Source: Candidatus Latescibacterota bacterium (lineage in GTDB: Bacteria > Latescibacterota > UBA2968 > UBA8231). Taken from it: 64,000 nt of DNA. Made by a program: the position numbers and the translations under genes. Positions 44,756 through 52,339 of this stretch are shown one piece after another (position 1 is the stretch's first letter; every line of letters starts with the position of its first letter). The notes beneath the pieces were generated by a model. It was not told the DNA's origin, searched no databases, and saw only the letters and a list, made by a program, of their open reading frames with translations. Location of the stretch: NCBI GenBank assembly GCA_020852055.1, contig JADZBP010000026.1:1-64000 (forward strand). Reading direction: 5' to 3'.

Positions 44756-44819
44756 AGAGAAAGCAGAAGCTTATGAAAATTAACAAGGTAGGGCGCATGT
44801 CGCCGGATCGTGGACAGCT

Positions 44820-45314
44820 ATGACCGACTTACTCTCGACCGCAGAGCCCCAGGCGGAAAACAGCCTGGGTTTTGCCGGAGGCCCGCAGGAAGCAGACCTC
44901 ATCCAGGTGATTGGCCTGGAAGTGACCAATGAGCGTTTCATCATTGATATCCTGCACGTGCGCGAAATCGTCCGATTCAGCGAGCTGGAGATCACCCGGG
45001 TGCCGCACTCCCATCTCTATATCCTGGGGGTGGTCAACCTGCGCGGCAAGGTGGTGCCGGTGGTGGATCTGGCCACGCGGTTGGGCCTGCAGTCTCAGGG
45101 CCGCAGCCGCCAATCGCGCCTGGTGGTGGTGGATATCGCCGACCGGCTGATGGGGTTCACCGTCGACGCGGTTTCCGAGGTGCTGCGCCTCAGCCAGGAA
45201 CAGATCGAACCTTCGGCCAACACCGAGGAGTACGTGGCCGGCACGGCTACGGTCAATCACCAGATCATGACCCTGCTGGATCTGGGCAAACTGCTCGCCA
45301 ACGCACAGGAATAG
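44820..45314 (+). CDS. cheW: chemotaxis coupling protein CheW
   Basis: This 164-residue SH3-like adaptor joins receptors to CheA. It contains VIGLEVTNERFIIDILHVREI and the family's LGVVNLRGKVVPVVDLATRLGL, and ends with VNHQIMTLLDLGKLL. The ATG at 44820 is used. cheA follows after 40 bases, so the two are probably co-transcribed from the sigma-28-like promoter upstream. Confidence 0.95.
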   Translation: MTDLLSTAEPQAENSLGFAGGPQEADLIQVIGLEVTNERFIIDILHVREIVRFSELEITRVPHSHLYILGVVNLRGKVVPVVDLATRLGLQSQGRSRQSRLVVVDIADRLMGFTVDAVSEVLRLSQEQIEPSANTEEYVAGTATVNHQIMTLLDLGKLLANAQE

Positions 45315-45354
45315 TAGCCGGGCCGGGCTAGTCGCCCGCCGAGCCGAGTCCACT

Positions 45355-47682
45355 ATGGAAGAAGATCTCGATATCATCAAGGAATTGACCGACGAGTTTA
45401 TCAAAGAGGCACCAGCCCTCCTCGAACAACTGGAGTACCAGCTGGAGATCCTCGAGGCTGACCCGGCCGATACCGGGGCGGTGGAAGCGCTGGCCGAGGT
45501 GTTCAAGACCCTGATGCAGCGGGTCGGGTTTCTCAATTTCGACGCCCTGGTCTCCCTGCTCCAGGGCTTGGGCGGGTTGCTGGCGACGCCCGATCCGCTG
45601 GGGCCGGTCGCCCTCGAGCTGTTGCGCCAGGGCCGTGACCAGATCGGTGAGGGCTTGCAGTACCTGGGCGCTTACGAGGCTGGTTCCTTTGATCCTGGTG
45701 AGTTGCTGGCCGCGCTGGACCAGCGGGCCGGCATTGCGGCGCCCACGTACCAAGAAGAACACACCGAGGAACTGCGCCTCGAGGAGGAACAGGCAGCGGT
45801 TGCACCGATGGAGTCACAGGCTGAGGCGGAGCCGGAGCTAGCTCCCGAGGTCGAGTTGACCCCCGAGGCCCGGGTGGCAGACCTTGGAGTGACTGAAACC
45901 CCGGCGCTACTTCCGGTTGCTTCGGCGGCCGAGGAGGAAGAGGAGGTGGTGCAGGAGGGACCGCTCAGCGGCGAGGTGATGGATTTTGTCCCGGATTTCA
46001 TCACCGAATCGAACGAGATTCTCGAGAAGTTGGACGAGAACCTAGTTCACCTCGAAGAGGCCAGCAGCGATCTCGACCTGCTCAACGAGATCTTCCGCGG
46101 CGCCCATACCCTCAAGGGAGCGGCCGGTTTCCTGGGCTTCACCCAGATGGCGGGGGTGACCCACAAGATGGAGAACCTCCTCGACCTGTTGCGCAAAGGC
46201 CAGATGCAGCTCTCCCAGGGCATCATGGATGTCATTTTGCAGGGCGTGGATCAGATCAAGGTGCTCCAGGCCGACATCCGCAACAATTTCATCGTGCGGC
46301 GCGACACCAGTGCGGTGCGCCGGGCCCTGACCCATATCGCCGAGACCAAAGGCGCCGATGCGGGCTCCCCGGTGGCGGTGCCGGCGGCGGCAGTGGCCCC
46401 GGTGGCGGCACCGGCAGCTTCGGCGGAGGCACCAGTCCCCCATGAGGCGGCGGCTGGCGCGCATCCTGCCCCGGCGGCGGGCGCCGACCAGGTTATCCGG
46501 GTGGATGTGGGACGTATCGACAAGATCATGACCCTGGCAGAGGAACTGGTGCTGGGGCGCAACCGCCTGCTCCAGCTCAACACCCAGCTGGTGGCCGAAC
46601 ACGGTGAAGAGGAACTGGTCAACCGCCTCAACGAGGCGACCGCCCAGGTCAACATGCTCACCGGCGAACTGCAGGAATCGGTGATGATGATGCGGATGAT
46701 TCCGGTCAGCCGTGTCTTTGCCCGTTTCCCCCGCATGGTGCGCGACCTGGCCCGCGACCTGAACAAGCAGATCGAACTGGTGATCGAGGATCACGACGCC
46801 GAGATCGACAAGTCGGTGGCCGACGAGATCGGCGATCCCCTCATCCACTTGATCCGCAATGCGGTGGACCACGGGGTGGAGACGCCGGCAGCGAGGCAGC
46901 AGGCGGGCAAGGACCCGCGGGGCATCATCCGGCTTTCCGCTACCCACGAGGCCAACCACATCGTCCTGCGCATCCAGGACGATGGCAAGGGTATGGATCC
47001 GGCCAAACTCAAGCAGAAGGCGGTCGAAAAGGGGATCATCAGCACCGCTGACGCCGAGCGTATGGACGACAGTGAAGCCTATAGCCTGATTTTCCTGCCA
47101 GGATTCAGCACCGCCCAGACCATCACCTCGGTTTCGGGGCGCGGGGTGGGCATGGATGTGGTGCGCACCAATATCACCCGCCTCAACGGCACCATCGATC
47201 TGGACTCCACCCTCGGCACGGGCACCACCATCACCATCCGCCTGCCCCTTACCCTGGCGATCATCAGCGGCCTGCAGGTGGCGGCGGCCGACGAGATTTT
47301 TATCGTGCCCCTCACCGCAGTGATCGAGGCGGTGCGTATTTCGCAGGACCAGGTCGAATCCCTTCAGGGCCGCCAGGTGATCCTGTCCCGGGACAAGGTG
47401 CTGCCGCTCATCGATCTGGGGCAGGTGCTGCAGGTGCCGGTTGCCAGCGAGGGGAAACAGGAGGCCTATGTGGTAGTGGCCGGTCTGGCCGAGCGTCGAG
47501 TAGGCATCCTGGTCGATCGCCTGCTGGGTCAGGTCGATGTGGTCATCAAGGCGCTGGGTGATTTTGTCGGCCCGGCTCATGGGATCGCCGGGGCCACCAT
47601 CCTGGGGGATGGGCGGGTGCGGCTCATCCTCGACGTGGGCAAGTTGATGGACCTGCAGGAGCGGTACCGCGAAGCGGGTTGA
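45355..47682 (+). CDS. cheA: chemotaxis histidine kinase CheA with degenerate extra Hpt domain
   Basis: This 775-residue kinase phosphorylates CheY and CheB. Residues about 5-120 resemble an Hpt domain but read FKTLMQRVGFLNF where the second copy (about 205-310) reads FRGAHTLKGAAGFLGF, so the phosphorylatable histidine is absent from the first and present as His251 in the second. The two are joined by a Glu-rich linker. No P2 (CheY/CheB-binding) domain is evident, only an Ala/Pro linker (335-375). Dimerisation helices follow from about 380. The ATP-binding domain has N-box HLIRNAVDHGVE, DDGKGMD, GRGVGMDVV and GTGTTITIRLPL. The C-terminal CheW-like P5 domain starts at about 635. Confidence 0.94.
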   Translation: MEEDLDIIKELTDEFIKEAPALLEQLEYQLEILEADPADTGAVEALAEVFKTLMQRVGFLNFDALVSLLQGLGGLLATPDPLGPVALELLRQGRDQIGEGLQYLGAYEAGSFDPGELLAALDQRAGIAAPTYQEEHTEELRLEEEQAAVAPMESQAEAEPELAPEVELTPEARVADLGVTETPALLPVASAAEEEEEVVQEGPLSGEVMDFVPDFITESNEILEKLDENLVHLEEASSDLDLLNEIFRGAHTLKGAAGFLGFTQMAGVTHKMENLLDLLRKGQMQLSQGIMDVILQGVDQIKVLQADIRNNFIVRRDTSAVRRALTHIAETKGADAGSPVAVPAAAVAPVAAPAASAEAPVPHEAAAGAHPAPAAGADQVIRVDVGRIDKIMTLAEELVLGRNRLLQLNTQLVAEHGEEELVNRLNEATAQVNMLTGELQESVMMMRMIPVSRVFARFPRMVRDLARDLNKQIELVIEDHDAEIDKSVADEIGDPLIHLIRNAVDHGVETPAARQQAGKDPRGIIRLSATHEANHIVLRIQDDGKGMDPAKLKQKAVEKGIISTADAERMDDSEAYSLIFLPGFSTAQTITSVSGRGVGMDVVRTNITRLNGTIDLDSTLGTGTTITIRLPLTLAIISGLQVAAADEIFIVPLTAVIEAVRISQDQVESLQGRQVILSRDKVLPLIDLGQVLQVPVASEGKQEAYVVVAGLAERRVGILVDRLLGQVDVVIKALGDFVGPAHGIAGATILGDGRVRLILDVGKLMDLQERYREAG

Positions 47683-47703
47683 CCTGCTGTCCGGCAACAA
47701 ATA

Positions 47704-47740
47704 AGGCCCTGGTCTCGGCGCGAGACCAGGGCCTATTTAT
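47704..47740. terminator. hairpin terminator between cheA and the convergent unknown gene
   Basis: A perfect 13-base stem AGGCCCTGGTCTC/GAGACCAGGGCCT with a five-base loop is followed by ATTTAT. It lies between the two convergent stops and could serve both strands; T-rich sequence is modest. Confidence 0.7.
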
Positions 47741-47757
47741 GTACTGGAGCAAAGCGT

Positions 47758-48972
47758 CTATTCAGCCGCCTTTTGCTCCAGGGAAGGGCCAAAGAGACAA
47801 TTGGTGGTATCGTTCAGATACACGTGGCCATCCTTGAGCAGGAGCTTGCATTTCATGGTCTGGCTCAACTCGAGTTCCTTGGTCTGGGTGATCCAGTCTT
47901 CGCTGCCCACGTAGGTATAGGTCAGGTTCATGCGGTCCTTGTCGCTGCCCAACTGGCAGGCCAGGTTGCAGTCGGCCACCTTTTCGGGGACGATCTTGCT
48001 GCCGGTGACGTGGAACTTCCAGCGCGGGTACTCGATCTGGAAGAAGGGCGCCAACTGTCCTTCGACACTGAGGATCATTGGTGCGTCGCAGAGCCGGTCA
48101 ACTACGGTCTGGGTGAACTGCTCGGTGATCCGGAACCAGGCCTGGATCAGTTTGGGAAAGAGGTAGTCGTACAGCGCGTCCACCGCCACCTGGTACGCTT
48201 CCTCGCCTCGCTGCTTGCGCAGCGCCGCGCCGATGCCGCCGCTATTGGCCTGGCGCAGACTTTCGCGCAGGGTTTCGCGCAGGATTTCTTTGAAGCGGGA
48301 GATCTGTTCGGTTTTGGGGAGGCCCTCTTCCTGGCCCAGCTTGAGGATCAGGTGACGCAGCAGTGTTTTGAGGTCCAGTTCGACCTCGCGGCCCCGTCGG
48401 GTGGGATTGAGGGTAAAAACGGTTTTCGATTGCCGCCCCAGCGTGGCGAAGACCCGAATGTTATAGGGGACTTCCTTCAGGGCGCGCAACAGCAACTGGC
48501 GGGCGGTGTCCTCGCGCTGCGACTGTTGGCTGCTTTCCAACTCGCGCAGCTTCTCCAGGCCCTGCTGGGCCTGGGCGAAAAACCCCGGGTCGCTGGTGGC
48601 CTCGAAGACGATCCACGAATCGACATTGGACTCGCCCTTGCTGCCGAGGTTGTGGACGATCTCTACGTGGCGGGCCCCTTCCAGGCGGCCGCTTAATAGA
48701 TTTCCGGCCTTGACCCGGTAGGCGCCAAAGACCTGGCCACTCAAGGAGCCCAGCACGGTGACCGGGCGCGGGTAGGCCAGGCGCAGCTTCGATCCTTCCT
48801 CGATACTGCGAAGCACCAGTACCGGCCCCAGGCGTGGCTTACCCTTCTGGTCCACATCGTTCAACTCGACCTCGCCCTCGACCCGCTCGAGCACCGTGCC
48901 ATTTTGCAGCAGGATGCGGGATTTCAGCTGGTCAAGCGCGCTTTTTCCCTTGTTGCTCGCTACACCTGTCAC
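47758..48972 (-). CDS. uncharacterised protein translationally coupled to cheY
   Basis: This 404-residue protein is not recognised. It starts at a GTG overlapping the cheY stop by 4 bases (GTGA). The N-terminal third is beta-rich with glycine turns (VLGSLSGQVFGAYRVKAGNLL), reminiscent of polymer-forming/FapA-like folds but too weak to assign. The middle is helical and charged (about 135-290: LEKLRELESSQQSQRED, LKEILRETLRESLRQ-like). The C-terminal third is again beta-rich and closes with LLLKDGHVYLNDTTNCLFGP. There is no signal peptide or membrane segment, so it is probably cytoplasmic. Coupling to CheY and a location in the chemotaxis island argue for a motility-related job. Confidence 0.7.
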   Translation of the reverse strand: MTGVASNKGKSALDQLKSRILLQNGTVLERVEGEVELNDVDQKGKPRLGPVLVLRSIEEGSKLRLAYPRPVTVLGSLSGQVFGAYRVKAGNLLSGRLEGARHVEIVHNLGSKGESNVDSWIVFEATSDPGFFAQAQQGLEKLRELESSQQSQREDTARQLLLRALKEVPYNIRVFATLGRQSKTVFTLNPTRRGREVELDLKTLLRHLILKLGQEEGLPKTEQISRFKEILRETLRESLRQANSGGIGAALRKQRGEEAYQVAVDALYDYLFPKLIQAWFRITEQFTQTVVDRLCDAPMILSVEGQLAPFFQIEYPRWKFHVTGSKIVPEKVADCNLACQLGSDKDRMNLTYTYVGSEDWITQTKELELSQTMKCKLLLKDGHVYLNDTTNCLFGPSLEQKAAE

Positions 48973-49340
48973 TTCTTGATCAGCACGCGGTCGATTTTCT
49001 CTTTGATGGTCTTGGGATCGAAGGGTTTGGTGACGTAGTTGTTGACCCCGGCCTTCATGGCAGCGACGATGTCCTGTTTCATGTTGCGGGTGGTCACCAT
49101 CAGGATGGGGAGGCCGGCCAGTTTGGCATCGGCGCGCACCGCCTGGGTCAGTTCCAGGCCAGTCATCACTGGCATGTTCCAGTCGGTGAGCAACAATTCG
49201 AAGTTGCCCTCGGCATGCAGGCGCTCCAGGGCGTTCTGGCCGTTGTCGGCTTCCGAGATGTCATTATAGCCGATTTTCTTGAGCATCTGGACCACGATGC
49301 GGCGCATCGTGGGGGAGTCGTCCACGACGAGTACTTTCAT
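48969..49340 (-). CDS. cheY: chemotaxis response regulator CheY
   Basis: This 123-residue single receiver domain has D7-D8, phosphoacceptor D53 (LLLTDWNMPVMTG), Thr in MVTTR and Lys in TKPF. It is the expected motor-binding signal carrier: CheA phosphorylates it, and the CheZ proteins in this window would dephosphorylate it. Its sequence is close to the receiver of the REC-HDOD protein. Its stop overlaps the start of the unknown 404-residue gene. Confidence 0.95.
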   Translation of the reverse strand: MKVLVVDDSPTMRRIVVQMLKKIGYNDISEADNGQNALERLHAEGNFELLLTDWNMPVMTGLELTQAVRADAKLAGLPILMVTTRNMKQDIVAAMKAGVNNYVTKPFDPKTIKEKIDRVLIKK

Positions 49341-49485
49341 AGGCGTCCGTTCCTGTGAAAGAGGCGATAGATACCCGACAAAGGCGGAACTTACCCTTTA
49401 AGCATATTAAATTAGATCCCCCTCTGCCAGGTGTCAATCAAAGCAGCCGGGTGGCGGGCGGCGGTGCTGACAGGAACTGGTCCTC

Positions 49486-51783
49486 TCAGTGCTGCTCGCG
49501 CTGCTGTACCGGCGAGGCGTTCAGGCGGTCCAACTGGAGCACCTCACCGGTGCGGGGATCTACTTGGCCGAACTGGAGGACTCCGGTGGGACAGGCCGCC
49601 ACGCAGGCGCTGCAGCGCACACACTGTGGGTCGGCCATGGGTCTGCCCTTGTTGGCAAAGTTCATGACGTCGATACCCTGGTGACAGACCGCGGTGCAGA
49701 GGTTGCAGGAGACACATTTCCTTTTGTCGGCCAGAATGCGGAAGCGACTGAAGCGGGCGTAGATATGCATCAGCGCGGCCAAGGGACAGGCGAAGCGGCA
49801 CCAGATGCGGCCGCTGAAATGCCAGTAGAGGCCCACCCCGAGGACGCCGGCCAGCAGCAGATCGACCAGCCATACATAGTTGAAAAAAGTGAAGGGGAAA
49901 CCCAGCGAGCCCCAGTCGGCCTTCTTGCCCATCAGCAAGCCCATGTATAGGGCATTGACCCAGTGGTCGGCGGGCAGCAGCCAACCGGCCAGCCGCAGGC
50001 CGAGCAGGACGAAGGTGAGGGCCAGGATTCCCTGCCCGACCATGTTCAGTCGGTTCCAGCGCGGACCGTGCGGCATCTGTTGACGGTGGGCATCCCCCAT
50101 GGTTTCGGCCAGGGCGCCGCAGGAACAGATCCAGCCGCAATACGCGCCCTTGCCCCAGCGGTACACTATGAGGGGAATGAGCACAAAGGTCTGCACCAAG
50201 CTGATGACCAGCCAGGATATCAGGGGTTGGGCAGTGAACACGTTCCAGAAAAAAAGGGGCCAGGCCAGGATCAGGCCCAGCGAGCGCCAGTACTCGCGCC
50301 CGTGCTCAGCCCAGGGCGATTCGGGGAAGAGGGCGTCGGCCAGGGGTTTGAGGGTGCTGCCATCCGAGAACCAGCCCTGGTGCCCGGCCCAGGGCAGCAA
50401 TAGGTAGGGCAGCAGGAAAAGCGGGAGGCACTGGATGAGTGCCAGGGTCAGAGTCTGGCGTTTGATATAGGGGGTGGGCCGTCGCTGGATGCGCCGATAG
50501 CCGAAAAAAAGAACACAGCCGCAATAGAGCAGGGAGTAGTAGAAACTGGGTTGGCCCATGGAGAGGGCCAGGGTGCCGCGGAGGGAAGCCGGATCAGCGG
50601 GTTTGGCGAGATTGAAAGGAAAGAGCCCTGCTTCCTGGAACCAGTGTTTGACCGGTATGCCAGCGTCGGTTTTCCAGTGGTAGACAAAAAGGGCTGCCAG
50701 CAGGATCAGTCCCAGAGAAACCTGCCGCCGCCACGACCAGTCGCCGCGGATCCTCACCCCTGAGCGGCGCAGGAAATCGAGCGGGGCCTGGCGGCCGACC
50801 ATCGCAAACACCGCGTCATTGGGCAGGATGCGCTGCTCGCCTTCGCGGTTTTTGAGCACCACCTCCGTGGTGTCGATGCGCTGCACGACACTGCCCGGCA
50901 ACCAGACCAGACCTCCCCCACCGGGAATCGGCGCCCCTGCCAGCCGGTGTAGATCTTCGAGATTTTCCGGTTTCGGGCGGGATAATTCGGTGCTGCGGTG
51001 AGAGAGGGTGACCCGGCTGCCGGCCTGAGCGAGGGCCAGGGCGGTTTCGAGGGCGCTGTCGCCCCCGCCGACCACCAGTACCTCCTTGCCGGCGAAATCT
51101 CCGGGGTCGTGTAGCCGATGGTAGACCTTGGCCAGGTGCTCCCCTTCCACCCCGAGCCGGCGGAAGTCCCCCGACCGGCCGATAGCCACGACAACCCTCC
51201 TGGCGCGCAGGGGCTCCTGCCCGGGTATGACAATGGCGAAGAGCCCACCCTGCTTTTTGACGTGGTCTACCCTGGCGATACGAGGTTCTATCCCCGCTGC
51301 AGCGGTCTGGGACCGCAGTTCGGCGAGCAAATCCTCCTTGACAGTGGCGGCGATTTTCAGGTCGCCCGCCGGTTCCATCGAGGTCGGGTAGGCAAAGATG
51401 GGTTTGGCTCTGGGGAAGTCTGCCAGGGTGGAAAAGGCTTCGGTGGCTTCGATCAGGGCGAATGAGAGCCCGCCTTTCTGGGCCGCCAGTGCGGCCGCCA
51501 TGCCTGCGATCCCGGCGCCAACGATGGCAACGTCGACGATGCCTGAATCCGGGGTGTCTTGCTCTAGTCGGCGCAACTCGGGGTCGGCCTCGATCTGTTG
51601 GATGGCCCGGGCCCCCGAATCCGCAGCAAACTTGAGCAAGGGAATGCCCTTCAGGTCCCCGACGACAATCAACCCGGGAACATTGGCCCGCCCCTCGTCG
51701 TCCACTTGAGGCAGACGCTCTACCGTTCCAGCCGGCCAACGGGTGTGGAGCCAGTGGGCGTAGCGCAAGATCCAATTGAACAT
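49486..51783 (-). CDS. fused FAD/NAD(P) oxidoreductase and membrane 4Fe-4S protein
   Basis: This 765-residue two-part protein is unusual. Residues about 80-360 form a thioredoxin-reductase-like flavoprotein with two dinucleotide-binding motifs (VAIVGAGIAGMAAALAA near 85 and VLVVGGGDSALETALALA near 235). A first membrane helix follows (about 367-383). The remainder resembles NapH/CcoG/NosR-type ferredoxin membrane proteins: about six helices, a GAYCGWICSCGAL motif and two C-terminal ferredoxin motifs (CVSCNLCTAVCHQG and CVRCSACVAACPTG). It would pass electrons between NAD(P)H, FAD, Fe-S clusters and a membrane partner. The acceptor is unknown. A CRP-like site lies 126 bases upstream. Confidence 0.83.
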   Translation of the reverse strand: MFNWILRYAHWLHTRWPAGTVERLPQVDDEGRANVPGLIVVGDLKGIPLLKFAADSGARAIQQIEADPELRRLEQDTPDSGIVDVAIVGAGIAGMAAALAAQKGGLSFALIEATEAFSTLADFPRAKPIFAYPTSMEPAGDLKIAATVKEDLLAELRSQTAAAGIEPRIARVDHVKKQGGLFAIVIPGQEPLRARRVVVAIGRSGDFRRLGVEGEHLAKVYHRLHDPGDFAGKEVLVVGGGDSALETALALAQAGSRVTLSHRSTELSRPKPENLEDLHRLAGAPIPGGGGLVWLPGSVVQRIDTTEVVLKNREGEQRILPNDAVFAMVGRQAPLDFLRRSGVRIRGDWSWRRQVSLGLILLAALFVYHWKTDAGIPVKHWFQEAGLFPFNLAKPADPASLRGTLALSMGQPSFYYSLLYCGCVLFFGYRRIQRRPTPYIKRQTLTLALIQCLPLFLLPYLLLPWAGHQGWFSDGSTLKPLADALFPESPWAEHGREYWRSLGLILAWPLFFWNVFTAQPLISWLVISLVQTFVLIPLIVYRWGKGAYCGWICSCGALAETMGDAHRQQMPHGPRWNRLNMVGQGILALTFVLLGLRLAGWLLPADHWVNALYMGLLMGKKADWGSLGFPFTFFNYVWLVDLLLAGVLGVGLYWHFSGRIWCRFACPLAALMHIYARFSRFRILADKRKCVSCNLCTAVCHQGIDVMNFANKGRPMADPQCVRCSACVAACPTGVLQFGQVDPRTGEVLQLDRLNASPVQQREQH

Positions 51784-51908
51784 GGCGGCCTCGCGAAAAA
51801 GGATCTTTTTTTTGTCGATTTCTTTACCTATAATATATGTACTGTCCGCCGAGTCGATGGATATTTGCTAAGACCTTCAAAATCATCTATTTTCAGGATG
51901 TTGATATC

Positions 51909-51924
51909 TGTGACACTGGTCACA
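51909..51924. promoter_or_regulatory. CRP/FNR-family-like binding site, consensus palindrome
   Basis: TGTGACACTGGTCACA is an exact TGTGA-N6-TCACA palindrome, the E. coli CRP consensus. It lies between the divergent FAD/4Fe-4S gene and the secreted-protein gene, 22 bases upstream of the -10/-35 set at 51931. Confidence 0.65.
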
Positions 51925-51930
51925 GCGTGC

Positions 51931-51959
51931 TTGCGGAAAAATGGTTAATTTGGTAATAT
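51931..51959 (+). promoter_or_regulatory. sigma-70-like promoter (upstream)
   Basis: TTGCGG and TAATAT are separated by 17 bases. The predicted start near 51966 would place the CRP-like site around -49. The -35 is weak, consistent with an activated promoter. Confidence 0.45.
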
Positions 51960-52046
51960 CTCCACTAGCTGCGACGCACGGCAGTGGAACATCCAAAATA
52001 CTGGGATGGCTTTGGTTATTGTGTAGGTGGTGCAGGCAAAAAATGC

Positions 52047-52075
52047 TTGACACTGCATAGGGCTTTTGATATTAT
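52047..52075 (+). promoter_or_regulatory. sigma-70 consensus-like promoter (proximal)
   Basis: TTGACA (52047-52052), a 17-base spacer and TATTAT (52070-52075) form the best sigma-70 promoter in the window. The predicted start at about 52082 gives a leader of about 258 bases before the 1524-residue secreted protein. Confidence 0.65.
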
Positions 52076-52100
52076 TACACCCTACTTGGGGTAGGGTGTA
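52076..52100. promoter_or_regulatory. perfect 10-base inverted repeat at the transcription start
   Basis: TACACCCTAC and GTAGGGTGTA flank a five-base centre (TTGGG), starting immediately after the -10 element. Because the left arm overlaps the predicted start point, it looks more like an operator for a repressor than a transcript hairpin. Confidence 0.5.
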
Positions 52101-52311
52101 TTGTGTTTGGATATCCTCGTTATTCGTAACAATCCAAGCTTTTTTTGAACATTCGCACTCACATATAGAACTTTTTCAGGTAGAAAGGAGGGATGAGGCG
52201 TCGAGACGAACCGAAGTTCCTCTCGTCGTAGCCGAGCCCAAGGAAAGAGTGCAACGCAGACGAGATCAGTTACAAGAAGTAATGAGTTTGATTCCCACCG
52301 CGTTTCAAGAC

Positions 52312-52339
52312 AGGGAGATTTCTCCTTGAGGAGGAAAGC
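52312..52339 (+). promoter_or_regulatory. mutually exclusive hairpins over the Shine-Dalgarno site
   Basis: TTTCTCC (52319-52325) can pair with GGAGGAA (52330-52336), the ribosome binding site, across a TTGA loop. Alternatively its CTCC can pair with upstream GGAG (52314-52317) in AGGGAG/CTCCTT, leaving the site free. The two folds exclude each other, as in translational switches; no known riboswitch class was recognised. Confidence 0.4.

Larger units (their letters stand above)
44470..44819. other. divergent regulatory region between cheV and cheW
   Basis: These 350 bases hold no gene. They contain two divergent sigma-28-like promoters (listed separately) and, between them, GC-rich inverted segments around 44620-44665 (GGTGCCCGAGGGTCGGGCCC) that could form a hairpin. 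Confidence 0.5.
51784..52339. other. regulatory region before the large secreted protein gene
   Basis: These 556 AT-rich bases carry no gene. They hold a perfect CRP-type palindrome, two sigma-70-like promoters, a perfect 10-base inverted repeat at a predicted start site and alternative hairpins over the ribosome binding site (each listed). CTCGTC (from about 52222) could pair with GACGAG (52259-52264) or with GACGA upstream, so the leader RNA may fold in more than one way. Confidence 0.55.

Noticed and set aside
52150-52310. Possible c-di-GMP riboswitch upstream of the secreted protein
   Set aside because: Pairings exist, but the conserved aptamer core (ACGCAAAGCC-type) is absent; only a generic alternative-fold leader can be supported.
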